From NCBI RefSeq assembly GCF_021190915.1, contig NZ_JAIOAP010000008.1, positions 124,001 to 188,000 on the forward strand: a stretch of 64,000 nucleotides of DNA, in the 5' to 3' direction. The first letter of the stretch is position 1, and every line of letters starts with the position of its first letter. The translations under genes and the position numbers were made by a program. Positions 38,143 through 46,052 of the stretch are shown piece by piece. The stretch is from Cohnella silvisoli. Lineage in GTDB: Bacteria; Bacillota; Bacilli; Paenibacillales; Paenibacillaceae. The notes under the pieces were generated by a model, which was not told the origin of the DNA, made no database searches, and saw only the letters and a program-made list of their open reading frames with translations.

Positions 38143-39138
38143 ATGAAGAGAAAGACGTCGCCCGCATTGTTGGCGGCGATGCTGGTGTGCCTGACGGCCG
38201 TATTATTGGCAGGAACTTACGGGCCGTTAAAGCCGTTCGTACAATCCGTCAAACCTCAAGCTGCTTCAATCGCTGTCTTAGAAAGCGGCAAACAGGAAGA
38301 TCAATTAATGAGATGGATTAAATCAGAGGCGACGAAACGAAACAAACCTCCGATCGATGCCGTTATCGATCGGGTTTGGAAAGCGATTCCCGGGTATAAC
38401 GGACGGGTTGTCGATGTAGAGGCAACTTATCAGAAAGCGAAATTGCTCGGCTTAACAGTTAAAAACACCGATCAATTCCCATGGGTTTATCGCGAGTTGA
38501 AGCCGAAGGTTTCGCTGATGGATTTGCCGAAACAGCCGATTTATCGAGGCAATCCATCCAAACCTATGGTCGCTTTTATGATTAATGTCGCGTGGGGGGA
38601 TGAATACTTGCTTCCGATGCTCGATATTTTAAAAGAAGCCCGCGTGAAAGCGACTTTCTTCTTCGACGGTACGTGGTTGTCTAAACATATGGATACGGCC
38701 AGAAGCATAGTCGCTCAGGGACACGAAGTTTCCAATCATGCGTATACTCATCCGAACATGAGTCAACTGGGCGCCACTCGGCAGCGGGAAGAGATCGGCA
38801 AGACGGAAGCGCTTCTGAAAAAATTGGGCGTAACTAATGTGTGGTTTGCGCCTCCATCCGGATATTATAATGAAAATACGGTGAAAGTCGCTAACGAATA
38901 CGGATTAAGAACGGTATTATGGACGTTGGATACGATTGATTGGCAAAAGCCGCAGCCTTGGACGGTTATTGATAAAGTGTCCAGACATGTTAGTCCGGGA
39001 ACATTGATCCTGATGCATCCAACAGCAACCTCGCAAGGGGCATTAAAAGGTATGATCAAGGTCATTAAATCCAAGGGTTATACGCTTGGAACGGTGTCGG
39101 AAACACTGTCTTCGGAACGGGTAGATGATCGGTTGTGA
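38143..39138 (+). CDS. ylxY: Polysaccharide deacetylase family protein, YlxY-like, degenerate active site
   Basis: This is a secreted or membrane-anchored NodB-fold protein at the ylxY position between pnp and mlpA. The 331 residues start with a basic N-terminus and hydrophobic anchor (ALLAAMLVCLTAVLLAG), then a stalk and the NodB domain (~140-325). The zinc-binding pair is kept (SNHAYTHPNM), but the catalytic TFDD motif is replaced by MINVAWGD, so both first-motif aspartates appear lost. It may have altered or no deacetylase activity. ATG 38143 follows GGGGGTGAG. Confidence 0.85.
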   Translation: MKRKTSPALLAAMLVCLTAVLLAGTYGPLKPFVQSVKPQAASIAVLESGKQEDQLMRWIKSEATKRNKPPIDAVIDRVWKAIPGYNGRVVDVEATYQKAKLLGLTVKNTDQFPWVYRELKPKVSLMDLPKQPIYRGNPSKPMVAFMINVAWGDEYLLPMLDILKEARVKATFFFDGTWLSKHMDTARSIVAQGHEVSNHAYTHPNMSQLGATRQREEIGKTEALLKKLGVTNVWFAPPSGYYNENTVKVANEYGLRTVLWTLDTIDWQKPQPWTVIDKVSRHVSPGTLILMHPTATSQGALKGMIKVIKSKGYTLGTVSETLSSERVDDRL

Positions 39139-39161
39139 CGGATGTCGGAATTTGATATAGT
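39133..39161 (+). promoter_or_regulatory. Sigma-A promoter of mlpA-dut
   Basis: TTGTGA (39133-39138, overlapping the ylxY stop) and TATAGT (39156-39161) with 17-base spacing; start near 39168, 36 bases before the mlpA ATG. Confidence 0.6.
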
Positions 39162-39203
39162 TGTATCACTGTTTGTTAGGTATTCAGCAGAGGGGGAAAT
39201 CGG

Positions 39204-40484
39204 ATGAACAAATATGAGCTCAAGAACGGATTGCGCGTGATGATCGAGACGATACCGACCTGTCGGTCGGTATCGTTCGGCATCTGGGTTAAAACCGGTT
39301 CCCGTTATGAAAGTGTAGATAATAACGGTATCTCGCATTTCATTGAGCATATGCTGTTCAAGGGGACGAATCGCCATAGCGCGAAAGATATAGCCGACCG
39401 TTTCGATGGAATCGGGGGCAACGTAAATGCTTTTACGTCCAAAGAATATACATGTTATTACGCCAAAGTATTGGATCAGCATTTGCCGATAGCCGTAGAT
39501 ATTTTGTCCGATATGTTTTTTGATTCGCTGCTTAACGAAGTGGAGTTAGCCAAGGAAAAAAACGTCATACTGGAAGAAATATCAATGTATGAGGATACAC
39601 CCGACGATACGGTCCATGATTTAGCATCCCGGGCGGCTTTTCACGATCACCCGCTCGCCTATTCGATTCTTGGAACGGCCGAACGGCTTCATGCAATGGG
39701 ATCGGATAACTTGCGCGGCTATATGGGGGAGCGTTATCGCATTGATAACACCGTTATCAGCGTAGCGGGCAACGTAGGCGAAGAAGTACTCGAGTTGCTT
39801 GAGCGATATTTCGGACAGTTCGGGGTGAGGGGTCAGGACACCTCGCTCGAATCGCCGGTTTTCCATTCCCGTGCGTTGTTTCATCGCAAAAAAACGGAAC
39901 AAAACCATCTATGTCTTACTTTTCCGGGTTCCTCGATTAAAGCGCCTAACCTGTATGCTATGATTCTTCTAAACAACACGATCGGCGGCGGAATGAGTTC
40001 GCGTTTGTTCCAGGAAATCAGGGAAAAACGCGGTCTTGCCTATTCGGTGTATTCCTATCATACATCCTATGCGGATAGCGGGTTGTTTACCGTTTATGCG
40101 GGAACGGCTCCGAAGCAAACGCAGGACGTTTATAATATCACGATGGAATTGCTGAATGATTTTGCGGCCGAGGGAATGAGCGAAGCCGAGCTTCATCGGG
40201 GCAAAGAGCAACTGAAAGGCAATTTGATCTTAAGCTTGGAAAGCACCAGCAGCCGCATGAACCGTTTGGGGAAAAACGAGTTGATGCTTGGCCGACATTA
40301 TACATTGGATGAAATGCTGGAGCGGATAGATCAAGTAAAGCTATATGATGTTAGCGAGATTATGGAGACGATGATGGCAGAGCCATGCGCCGTCGCGTTG
40401 GTGGGTTCGAATGAGAAGGTGCTGTCGGGAATCGGGAGGGAATTCATTGTATCCAGTTCAGTTGAAACGTCTGCCGGGGAATGA
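39204..40484 (+). CDS. mlpA: M16-family zinc protease MlpA (YmxG)
   Basis: MlpA is a cytoplasmic processing-peptidase-like M16 enzyme. In the 426-residue protein the inverted zinc motif HFIEH gives H45, E48 and H49, with the distal acidic ligand region LEEISMYEDTPDD about 75 residues later. GGNVNAFTSKEYTCYYAKVL and the C-terminal half SSRLFQEIREKRGLAYSVYS are typical. In B. subtilis mlpA also lies near spoVFA and dapG. The 3' end overlaps dut by 38 bases. Confidence 0.94.
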   Translation: MNKYELKNGLRVMIETIPTCRSVSFGIWVKTGSRYESVDNNGISHFIEHMLFKGTNRHSAKDIADRFDGIGGNVNAFTSKEYTCYYAKVLDQHLPIAVDILSDMFFDSLLNEVELAKEKNVILEEISMYEDTPDDTVHDLASRAAFHDHPLAYSILGTAERLHAMGSDNLRGYMGERYRIDNTVISVAGNVGEEVLELLERYFGQFGVRGQDTSLESPVFHSRALFHRKKTEQNHLCLTFPGSSIKAPNLYAMILLNNTIGGGMSSRLFQEIREKRGLAYSVYSYHTSYADSGLFTVYAGTAPKQTQDVYNITMELLNDFAAEGMSEAELHRGKEQLKGNLILSLESTSSRMNRLGKNELMLGRHYTLDEMLERIDQVKLYDVSEIMETMMAEPCAVALVGSNEKVLSGIGREFIVSSSVETSAGE

Positions 40485-40890
40485 GGATGTTGCTTTGCCG
40501 CGCCAAATGTCGGAGTGGGCTGCGGGATTCGACGTGCATGCTGCCGTAGCTGAACCTGTCGTGTTAAAACCGGGCGAGCGGGTTTTAATCCCGACCGGGT
40601 TCGCGATGGCGATGCCTAGAGAATTGGAAGCGCAGATCCGGCCACGGAGCGGTTTAGCCTTTAAGCATGGGATTACGTGCCTGAACACGCCGGGTACGAT
40701 CGACGCGGATTATCGCGGAGAAGTAAAAGTACTCCTTATCAACTTGGGACAGGAGCCTTTCACTATCGAACGTGGCGAGCGCGTTGCGCAGATCGTTTTC
40801 CAACGCGTGCCCCAAGTATCTCTTGAAGAAGTCTCGGAGCTAACGGACACCGTTCGCGGCGAGGGCGGTTTCGGACACACAGGAAAATAA
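40447..40890 (+). CDS. dut: dUTP diphosphatase (dUTPase)
   Basis: Dut hydrolyses dUTP to dUMP, keeping uracil out of DNA and feeding dTMP synthesis. The 147-residue trimeric-type enzyme has motif 1 AAGFDVHAAV, motif 2 PRSGLA, motif 3 GTIDADYRGEVKV, motif 4 RVAQIVF and the C-terminal motif 5 RGEGGFGHTGK. The TTG start is 6 bases after GGGAGGG, so the gene begins 38 bases inside mlpA. Confidence 0.95.
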   Translation: MYPVQLKRLPGNEDVALPRQMSEWAAGFDVHAAVAEPVVLKPGERVLIPTGFAMAMPRELEAQIRPRSGLAFKHGITCLNTPGTIDADYRGEVKVLLINLGQEPFTIERGERVAQIVFQRVPQVSLEEVSELTDTVRGEGGFGHTGK

Positions 40891-40908
40891 GTCTAACTAA
40901 TCTCCACC

Positions 40909-40950
40909 GGCCTAACTTGGATCTTATTGATCCGAGTTAGGTTTTTTGTT
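40909..40950 (+). terminator. Hairpin terminator after dut
   Basis: CCTAACTTGGATC (40911-40923) pairs with GATCCGAGTTAGG (40929-40941) over 13 bp with one G.U and a TTATT loop, followed by TTTTTT. It separates the vegetative mlpA-dut unit from the sporulation unit dpaAB. Confidence 0.9.
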
Positions 40951-40997
40951 ATCCCCTTCGCTCAGTATCTCGTTCCCGACTATTCACTCCTATCGGC

Positions 40998-41025
40998 ACC
41001 CCGGACTGGGCGATTGCATACGATA
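40998..41025 (+). promoter_or_regulatory. Sigma-K-type promoter of dpaAB
   Basis: CATACGATA (41017-41025) fits the sigma-K -10 pattern CATANNNTA, and GCAC with AC at 40998-40999 provides the -35 at 17-base spacing. spoVF genes are sigma-K dependent in B. subtilis, which fits late mother-cell dipicolinate synthesis. The start site would be near 41032. Confidence 0.6.
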
Positions 41026-41059
41026 TGCTATGCAAGAAAGCCGAAAGGAGGGGGCAGCG

Positions 41060-41959
41060 ATACTTACGGGAGTGCAAGTTGTGCTCGCTGGCGGAGACGC
41101 CCGGCAGCTAGAGGTCATCAGGCGATTAACCGAGATGGATGCCTCGGTTACGCTAGTTGGCTTCGATAGGTTGGATACTCCTTTTAGCGGAGTCGTTAAA
41201 GCGGAGTGGTCTCCGGATATTTTGAAGCAGGCGGATGCGTTGGTACTTCCTGCGGTCGGTACGGATGATGATGGAATCATTTCGACTTTATTCACCGATC
41301 AAGAACTGAAGTTAACGGATGCGCATCTTGCGGTCGTGCCCAAAACCTGCAAAGTGATTACTGGGATGGCGAAGCCCTTTTTGCGCGAACTGTGTGAAAA
41401 ATACCATCTGGAGCTTATAGAATTGTTCGAGCGGGATGATGTGGCCATCTATAATTCGATTCCGACGGCGGAAGGCGCTTTGATGATGGCCATCCAGAAT
41501 ACGGATATTACGATACATGGCTCCAATTGCATCGTTCTCGGCTTGGGCAGAACGGGTTTAACGATGGCTCGAACGCTGCAAGCATTGGGCGCGCGCGTTA
41601 AAGTCGGAGTGCGCCGGGATGAGGCTTTCGCACGTGCTTTTGAAATGGGTTTCGAGCCTTTCTATATGCCTGAATTAGCGCGCCAGGCGGGGAATATCGA
41701 CTTGATTTTTAATACAATTCCGACTATGATAGTCACAGCACAAGTGATCGCACAACTTCCCCTGCGCGCATGTATAATCGACCTGGCATCGAAGCCCGGC
41801 GGCACTGATTTCCGCTTCGCTGAGAAGAGAGGGATCAAGGCGATGCTGGCTCCCGGATTACCGGGAATCGTGGCTCCGAAGACAGCCGGTCGAATCATCG
41901 CGAACAGTCTAACCCAGATTATTCTGGAAGACAACCGATTACGGGGGAATCTACCATGA
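41060..41959 (+). CDS. dpaA: Dipicolinate synthase subunit A, probable ATA start
   Basis: DpaA and DpaB convert 4-hydroxy-tetrahydrodipicolinate to dipicolinic acid in the mother cell for spore heat resistance. The 299-residue protein has LAGGDARQLEVIRRLTE, ERDDVAIYNSIPTAEG, the NAD-binding VLGLGRTGLTMARTL and LAPGLPGIVAPKTAG. The family N-terminus MLTG aligns with codons ATA-CTT-ACG-GGA at 41060, placed 6 bases after a strong GGAGGGGG. The only upstream ATG in frame near it (41030) lacks an SD and lies at the predicted transcription start. An internal GTG (41072) is the other option. Confidence 0.93.
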   Translation: MLTGVQVVLAGGDARQLEVIRRLTEMDASVTLVGFDRLDTPFSGVVKAEWSPDILKQADALVLPAVGTDDDGIISTLFTDQELKLTDAHLAVVPKTCKVITGMAKPFLRELCEKYHLELIELFERDDVAIYNSIPTAEGALMMAIQNTDITIHGSNCIVLGLGRTGLTMARTLQALGARVKVGVRRDEAFARAFEMGFEPFYMPELARQAGNIDLIFNTIPTMIVTAQVIAQLPLRACIIDLASKPGGTDFRFAEKRGIKAMLAPGLPGIVAPKTAGRIIANSLTQIILEDNRLRGNLP

Positions 41960-42552
41960 ATTGGCAGGGAATCACTGTAGGCTATGCTCTATCCGGTTCT
42001 CATTGCACATTAGAGGAAATCATGCCGCAAATTCAGCGTTTCGTTGATGCCGGGGCCAAGGTGGTGCCGATCGTATCTTCCACGATTATGACGACGGACA
42101 CCCGTTTTGGAACATCGAACCAGTGGCAGGAATCTTTGCGAAAAATTACCGGAAACGAAATTATTTCCTCCATCGTAGACGCGGAACCGCTTGGTCCTTC
42201 TAAACTTCTGGACGTTTTAACGATAGCGCCTTGTACGGGCAATACGACGAGCAAGCTCGCTAATGCCTTGACGGATGGACCGGTGCTGATGGCGGCGAAG
42301 GCGCAGATGCGGAATCAGCGTCCGCTCGTTCTTGCGATATCCACCAATGACGGATTAGGGCTCAACGCGGCGAATATCGCCAAGCTTCTAATCATGAAGA
42401 ACATCTACTTCGTGCCGTTCGGTCAGGACAATCCGATTGCCAAGCCAAACTCTCTCGTAGCTAGAATGGATCTTGTGCTGGAAACCTGCGAAGCCGCACT
42501 TCAGGGAAAACAACTGCAACCCATGCTCATTGAGCGTTTCATGCACGCTTGA
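41956..42552 (+). CDS. dpaB: Dipicolinate synthase subunit B
   Basis: DpaB is the flavoprotein-like partner of DpaA. The 198-residue protein has the flavoprotein fold start VGYALSGSHCTLEEIMPQI, IVDAEPLGPSKLLDVLTIAP, CTGNTTSKLANALTDGPV and VPFGQDNPIAKPNSLV. It overlaps dpaA by 4 bases (ATGA) and is followed at once by asd, so diaminopimelate-pathway genes that provide the substrate are adjacent. Confidence 0.96.
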   Translation: MNWQGITVGYALSGSHCTLEEIMPQIQRFVDAGAKVVPIVSSTIMTTDTRFGTSNQWQESLRKITGNEIISSIVDAEPLGPSKLLDVLTIAPCTGNTTSKLANALTDGPVLMAAKAQMRNQRPLVLAISTNDGLGLNAANIAKLLIMKNIYFVPFGQDNPIAKPNSLVARMDLVLETCEAALQGKQLQPMLIERFMHA

Positions 42553-42589
42553 GATAGATATGCCGCATTCGAGGGGAGAGAGATACCAA

Positions 42590-43627
42590 GTGTCGACACA
42601 GCCGTTGTTTAATGTCGCCGTCGTGGGAGCGACAGGTGCCGTTGGAGAACAAATCCGCAAAATACTTGAAGAACGCAACTTCCCGATCGCTAGTCTAAAG
42701 CTGCTTTCTTCTGCCCGTTCAGCGGGTTCGATCATTGAATTTAACGGCAAGAAGATTACCGTGGAAGAAGCCACGCCCGAGAGTTTTCGCGGCGTAGATA
42801 TCGCGTTGTTTAGCGCCGGCGGAGACGTAAGCAAAGCGCTCATCCCGCATGCGGTCGAGCATGGCGCCGTATGTATCGATAACACGAACGCTTATCGGAT
42901 GGATCCGGATACACCTCTTGTCGTGCCCGAAGTGAACTTGGATAAAATCAACGAGCACAGAGGCATTATCGCGAATCCGAACTGCTCTACCATTCAGATG
43001 GTAGCGGCATTAAAGCCGATTTATGATCGGTACGGCATTTCGCGAATTATCGTATCCACATACCAAGCGGTATCGGGTGCCGGAGCTTCCGCGGTAACCG
43101 AGATGCTAAGACAATCCAGCGAAGTGTTGGCTGGAAACGACGCTAAGCCTGCTATCCTTCCGGTTTCCTCTTTGCCGGTGAAGCACCAAATCGCTTTTAA
43201 CGTCATTCCGCAAATCGATAAGTTCCAGGATAACGGATTTACGTTGGAAGAGATGAAGATGATTCGCGAAACGAAGAAAATCATGGGTGACGAATCTTTG
43301 GAAGTAACGGCAACTTGCGTTCGAGTACCTGTCGTATACGGTCATTCCGAATCGGTATACGTCGAATTAAAGAATGATTTCGATATCGATGAAATTAAAG
43401 CGCTGCTGTCCGATTCTCCGGGCATTGAATTGGTTGACGATCCTTCTGGCCAACAATATCCGCTTGCAACGGACGCTGCCGGCAAGAATGAGGTTTTCGT
43501 AGGACGCATACGCCGCGATCTTTCCAACCCTCGTGCTCTGAATATGTGGATCGTCTCCGACAATCTTCTTAAGGGCGCTGCTTGGAATGCAGTGCAAATT
43601 GCCGAGTATATTGCGATCCAGCAATAA
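42590..43627 (+). CDS. asd: Aspartate-semialdehyde dehydrogenase
   Basis: Asd reduces aspartyl phosphate to aspartate semialdehyde, shared by lysine/DAP, threonine and methionine synthesis. The 345-residue protein has VAVVGATGAVGEQIRKIL (NADP fold), catalytic C132 in NPNCSTIQM, and TCVRVPVVYGHSESVYVEL. GTG start about 10 bases after GAGGGGAGAG; the upstream in-frame ATG 42560 precedes that SD and is disfavoured. Confidence 0.96.
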   Translation: MSTQPLFNVAVVGATGAVGEQIRKILEERNFPIASLKLLSSARSAGSIIEFNGKKITVEEATPESFRGVDIALFSAGGDVSKALIPHAVEHGAVCIDNTNAYRMDPDTPLVVPEVNLDKINEHRGIIANPNCSTIQMVAALKPIYDRYGISRIIVSTYQAVSGAGASAVTEMLRQSSEVLAGNDAKPAILPVSSLPVKHQIAFNVIPQIDKFQDNGFTLEEMKMIRETKKIMGDESLEVTATCVRVPVVYGHSESVYVELKNDFDIDEIKALLSDSPGIELVDDPSGQQYPLATDAAGKNEVFVGRIRRDLSNPRALNMWIVSDNLLKGAAWNAVQIAEYIAIQQ

Positions 43628-43711
43628 TAAAATTAAATTAAACATCGCGATAGTTTTCCTCTCTATTTTTCCCCTCGACTACCCATTCTTACAGGAGCGG
43701 AGGAAGACGAG

Positions 43712-44944
43712 ATGGACCTGATCGTGCAAAAATTCGGAGGGACGTCGCTGTCCGACGAGCAAAGTCGGCGCCACGTCCTCCGTCATATTGTCAGGGAACA
43801 TGAAGCAGGAGTTAACCTAGTTGTTGTTGTATCCGCAATGGGACGCAGCGGTGAAGCTTACGCGACTGATTCGCTGCTCGATCTTATTCGACAGAACGGG
43901 AACGCTCTTCCTTTGCGCGAGCGGGATTTACTGCTCTCCTGCGGGGAATTGATATCCGCATCTATACTGTGCAGTTTACTTAACGCAGAAGGCATACCTT
44001 CCGTTGCTTTAACGGGAGGACAGGCGGGTATTCTAACCGATAACCGCTTTGGCTCCGCTCGTATTGTGGAAATCAAAACGGATCGAATAAATCAATGCTT
44101 GGCTGAAGGTCGAGTTGTCATCGTAACAGGATTCCAAGGAATGACAACGGATGGTGAGATAACGACGCTTGGTCGCGGCGGGAGCGATACTTCCGCAACC
44201 GCGCTGGGAGCCGCATTAAGTGCGGATATCGTTGATATCTATACCGATGTGGACGGAATATTAACGGCTGATCCGCGATGGGTGAGCAATGCCCGGCCTT
44301 TAGCTGCCGTGAGCTATGAAGAAATTTGTAATATGGCTCAGAATGGCGCGAAGGTTATCCATCCAAGAGCCGTAGAGATTGCAATGAAAGCGGGGGTGCC
44401 CGTCCGCGTACGCTCCACCTTTTCCGAAGGAGAAGGGACGCTGGTCACCCATGCGCAAATTCTTCGCAGCCAAGGCATATGGACGGACAAAACGGTCACG
44501 GGACTAGCTCATGTAAGAGGCGTGACCCAGCTAGCCGTGCTGAATCAAGACGGCCTTGCCGATCTTCAGTTGCGCGTATTTCGCGCTATGGCAACCCACG
44601 GGATCAGCGTTGACTTTATCAATGTGATGCCTACCGGAGTCCATTACACGGTATCCGACTTGGATACCCCCATTGCCATACAGATGCTGCAAGGTTTAGG
44701 ATTTGAGCCTAATGTGCGAAAAGGATGCGCTAAAGTATCCGTAATCGGCGGCGGGATGAACGGGGAACCGGGAGTTATGGCCGTCATTGTGGAAGCGTTG
44801 ACGAACTCGAGCATTCCCATCTTGCAATCTGCAGACTCTAACACAACGATATGGGTGCTTATATCCGAAGAAGATTTAGCTGAGGCGCTGCAAGCTTTGC
44901 ATACGGCTTTCGGACTACATCTTTCTCCAGGACTGGGAATATAG
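43712..44944 (+). CDS. dapG: Aspartate kinase I (DapG type)
   Basis: DapG phosphorylates aspartate as the first step to DAP; the B. subtilis isozyme at this locus is inhibited by meso-DAP. The 410-residue protein starts MDLIVQKFGGTSLSDEQS and has VSAMGRSGE, GRGGSDTSATALGAAL and TDVDGILTADPR in the kinase domain, then two ACT domains (about 265-405). SD GGAGCGGAGGA. It is followed 14 bases later by dapA. Confidence 0.95.
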   Translation: MDLIVQKFGGTSLSDEQSRRHVLRHIVREHEAGVNLVVVVSAMGRSGEAYATDSLLDLIRQNGNALPLRERDLLLSCGELISASILCSLLNAEGIPSVALTGGQAGILTDNRFGSARIVEIKTDRINQCLAEGRVVIVTGFQGMTTDGEITTLGRGGSDTSATALGAALSADIVDIYTDVDGILTADPRWVSNARPLAAVSYEEICNMAQNGAKVIHPRAVEIAMKAGVPVRVRSTFSEGEGTLVTHAQILRSQGIWTDKTVTGLAHVRGVTQLAVLNQDGLADLQLRVFRAMATHGISVDFINVMPTGVHYTVSDLDTPIAIQMLQGLGFEPNVRKGCAKVSVIGGGMNGEPGVMAVIVEALTNSSIPILQSADSNTTIWVLISEEDLAEALQALHTAFGLHLSPGLGI

Positions 44945-44958
44945 AAGGAGGAATAGCA

Positions 44959-45837
44959 ATGAGTTTCGGGCGTTTGATTACGGCAATGGTTACACCTTTT
45001 AACGAACAGCTCCAGATCGACTGGGAAGCTACGGCTCGGCTGATCGATTATTTGATCGAGGAGCAAAAGTCCGACAGCTTGGTTATATCGGGAACGACGG
45101 GCGAGTCCCCGACGTTATCGGACGAGGAGAAGGTTGCGTTATTTCGTTTCTCCGTCAAGCATGCTGCTGGACGCGCGAAAATTATAGCCGGGACGGGCAG
45201 TAACGAAACCGCCCATTCCGTGCAATTGACCAAGCAGGCTGAACTAGCCGGCGTTGACGGGATTTTGTTAGTGGCGCCTTACTACAATAAACCGAGTCAA
45301 GAAGGCATTTATCAGCACTTCCGTACGATTGCCGAGGCGACTACGCTTCCGGTCATTCTGTATAATGTGCCTTCCCGTACGGTTGTCAGCCTATCTTCGG
45401 AAACGACGCTGAGGCTAGCGCAAATCCCGAACATTGTTGCGACCAAGGAATGCGCATCTCTGAGTCAAATGATAGAAATCGTAAGCGGCGCACCGGAAGG
45501 CTTTGTTCTTTATAGCGGAGATGATGCGGTTACGCTTCCTACTTTGTCCGTGGGAGGATACGGGATTATCAGCGTCGCCAGCCATTTGATCGGCGCGAAG
45601 ATGAAAGAACTAATATCCGCTTACCTCGAAGGCCGGGTTCAAGATGCCATCGCCATTAACGCGGAATGTTACCCGATATTTAATGGACTGTTTAATTGTC
45701 CGCATCCGGTTCCCAACCCTGTTGCCGTTAAATATGCGCTCTCCCGGCGCGGGGTACCTGTCGGCGGAGTTCGTCTGCCGCTTGTGCCGGCGACAGACGC
45801 GGAAGCGAATTTCTTGAATAACCTGCTTGATGCTTAA
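44959..45837 (+). CDS. dapA: 4-hydroxy-tetrahydrodipicolinate synthase
   Basis: DapA condenses pyruvate with aspartate semialdehyde, the committed step to DAP and dipicolinate. In the 292-residue TIM-barrel protein the Schiff-base lysine is K163 (VATKEC). GTTGESPTLSDEEK, APYYNKPSQEG and LYNVPSRT are the family motifs. SD AAGGAGGAA. It closes the asd-dapG-dapA group with a terminator. Confidence 0.97.
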   Translation: MSFGRLITAMVTPFNEQLQIDWEATARLIDYLIEEQKSDSLVISGTTGESPTLSDEEKVALFRFSVKHAAGRAKIIAGTGSNETAHSVQLTKQAELAGVDGILLVAPYYNKPSQEGIYQHFRTIAEATTLPVILYNVPSRTVVSLSSETTLRLAQIPNIVATKECASLSQMIEIVSGAPEGFVLYSGDDAVTLPTLSVGGYGIISVASHLIGAKMKELISAYLEGRVQDAIAINAECYPIFNGLFNCPHPVPNPVAVKYALSRRGVPVGGVRLPLVPATDAEANFLNNLLDA

Positions 45838-45871
45838 TCAAGAGATCCGTCGGTCGCTCTGTCCGTAATTT

Positions 45872-45907
45872 GCGAAAACCGATGTCCTCAGGATGTCGGT
45901 TTTTTGT
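45872..45907 (+). terminator. Hairpin terminator after dapA
   Basis: AAAACCGATGTCC (45875-45887), loop TCA and GGATGTCGGTTTT (45891-45903) form a 13-bp stem with two G.U pairs, followed by more T residues. Confidence 0.85.
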
Positions 45908-45919
45908 TAGGGAAATGAT

Positions 45920-45962
45920 AAGATCGTCGATCTTGTAATTCTTGTTTTGCATCATGTATAAT
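45920..45962 (+). promoter_or_regulatory. Promoter of the RNase J gene with an overlapping palindrome
   Basis: TTGTAA (45933-45938) and TATAAT (45957-45962) with 18-base spacing form the promoter. A perfect 15-base palindrome, AAGATCGTCGATCTT (45920-45934), overlaps the first two bases of the -35. The 9-mer GATCGTCGA inside it recurs at 46023-46031 in the leader. The palindrome may be an operator; no regulator is recognised. Confidence 0.55.
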
Positions 45963-46052
45963 GGTTGAGAGTGATTGGGTGCGGCCAATAATTATGCAAA
46001 TTGAAAATTTAATATCGATCGGGATCGTCGAATTGATCTAGGAGGTACTGAA

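Noticed and set aside
40946..41059. N-terminal extension of DpaA from 40946 or 41030
   Set aside because: The longer reading begins inside the dut terminator T-run, and the shorter one at the predicted sigma-K transcription start; neither has an SD, and homologues start at the MLTG position.
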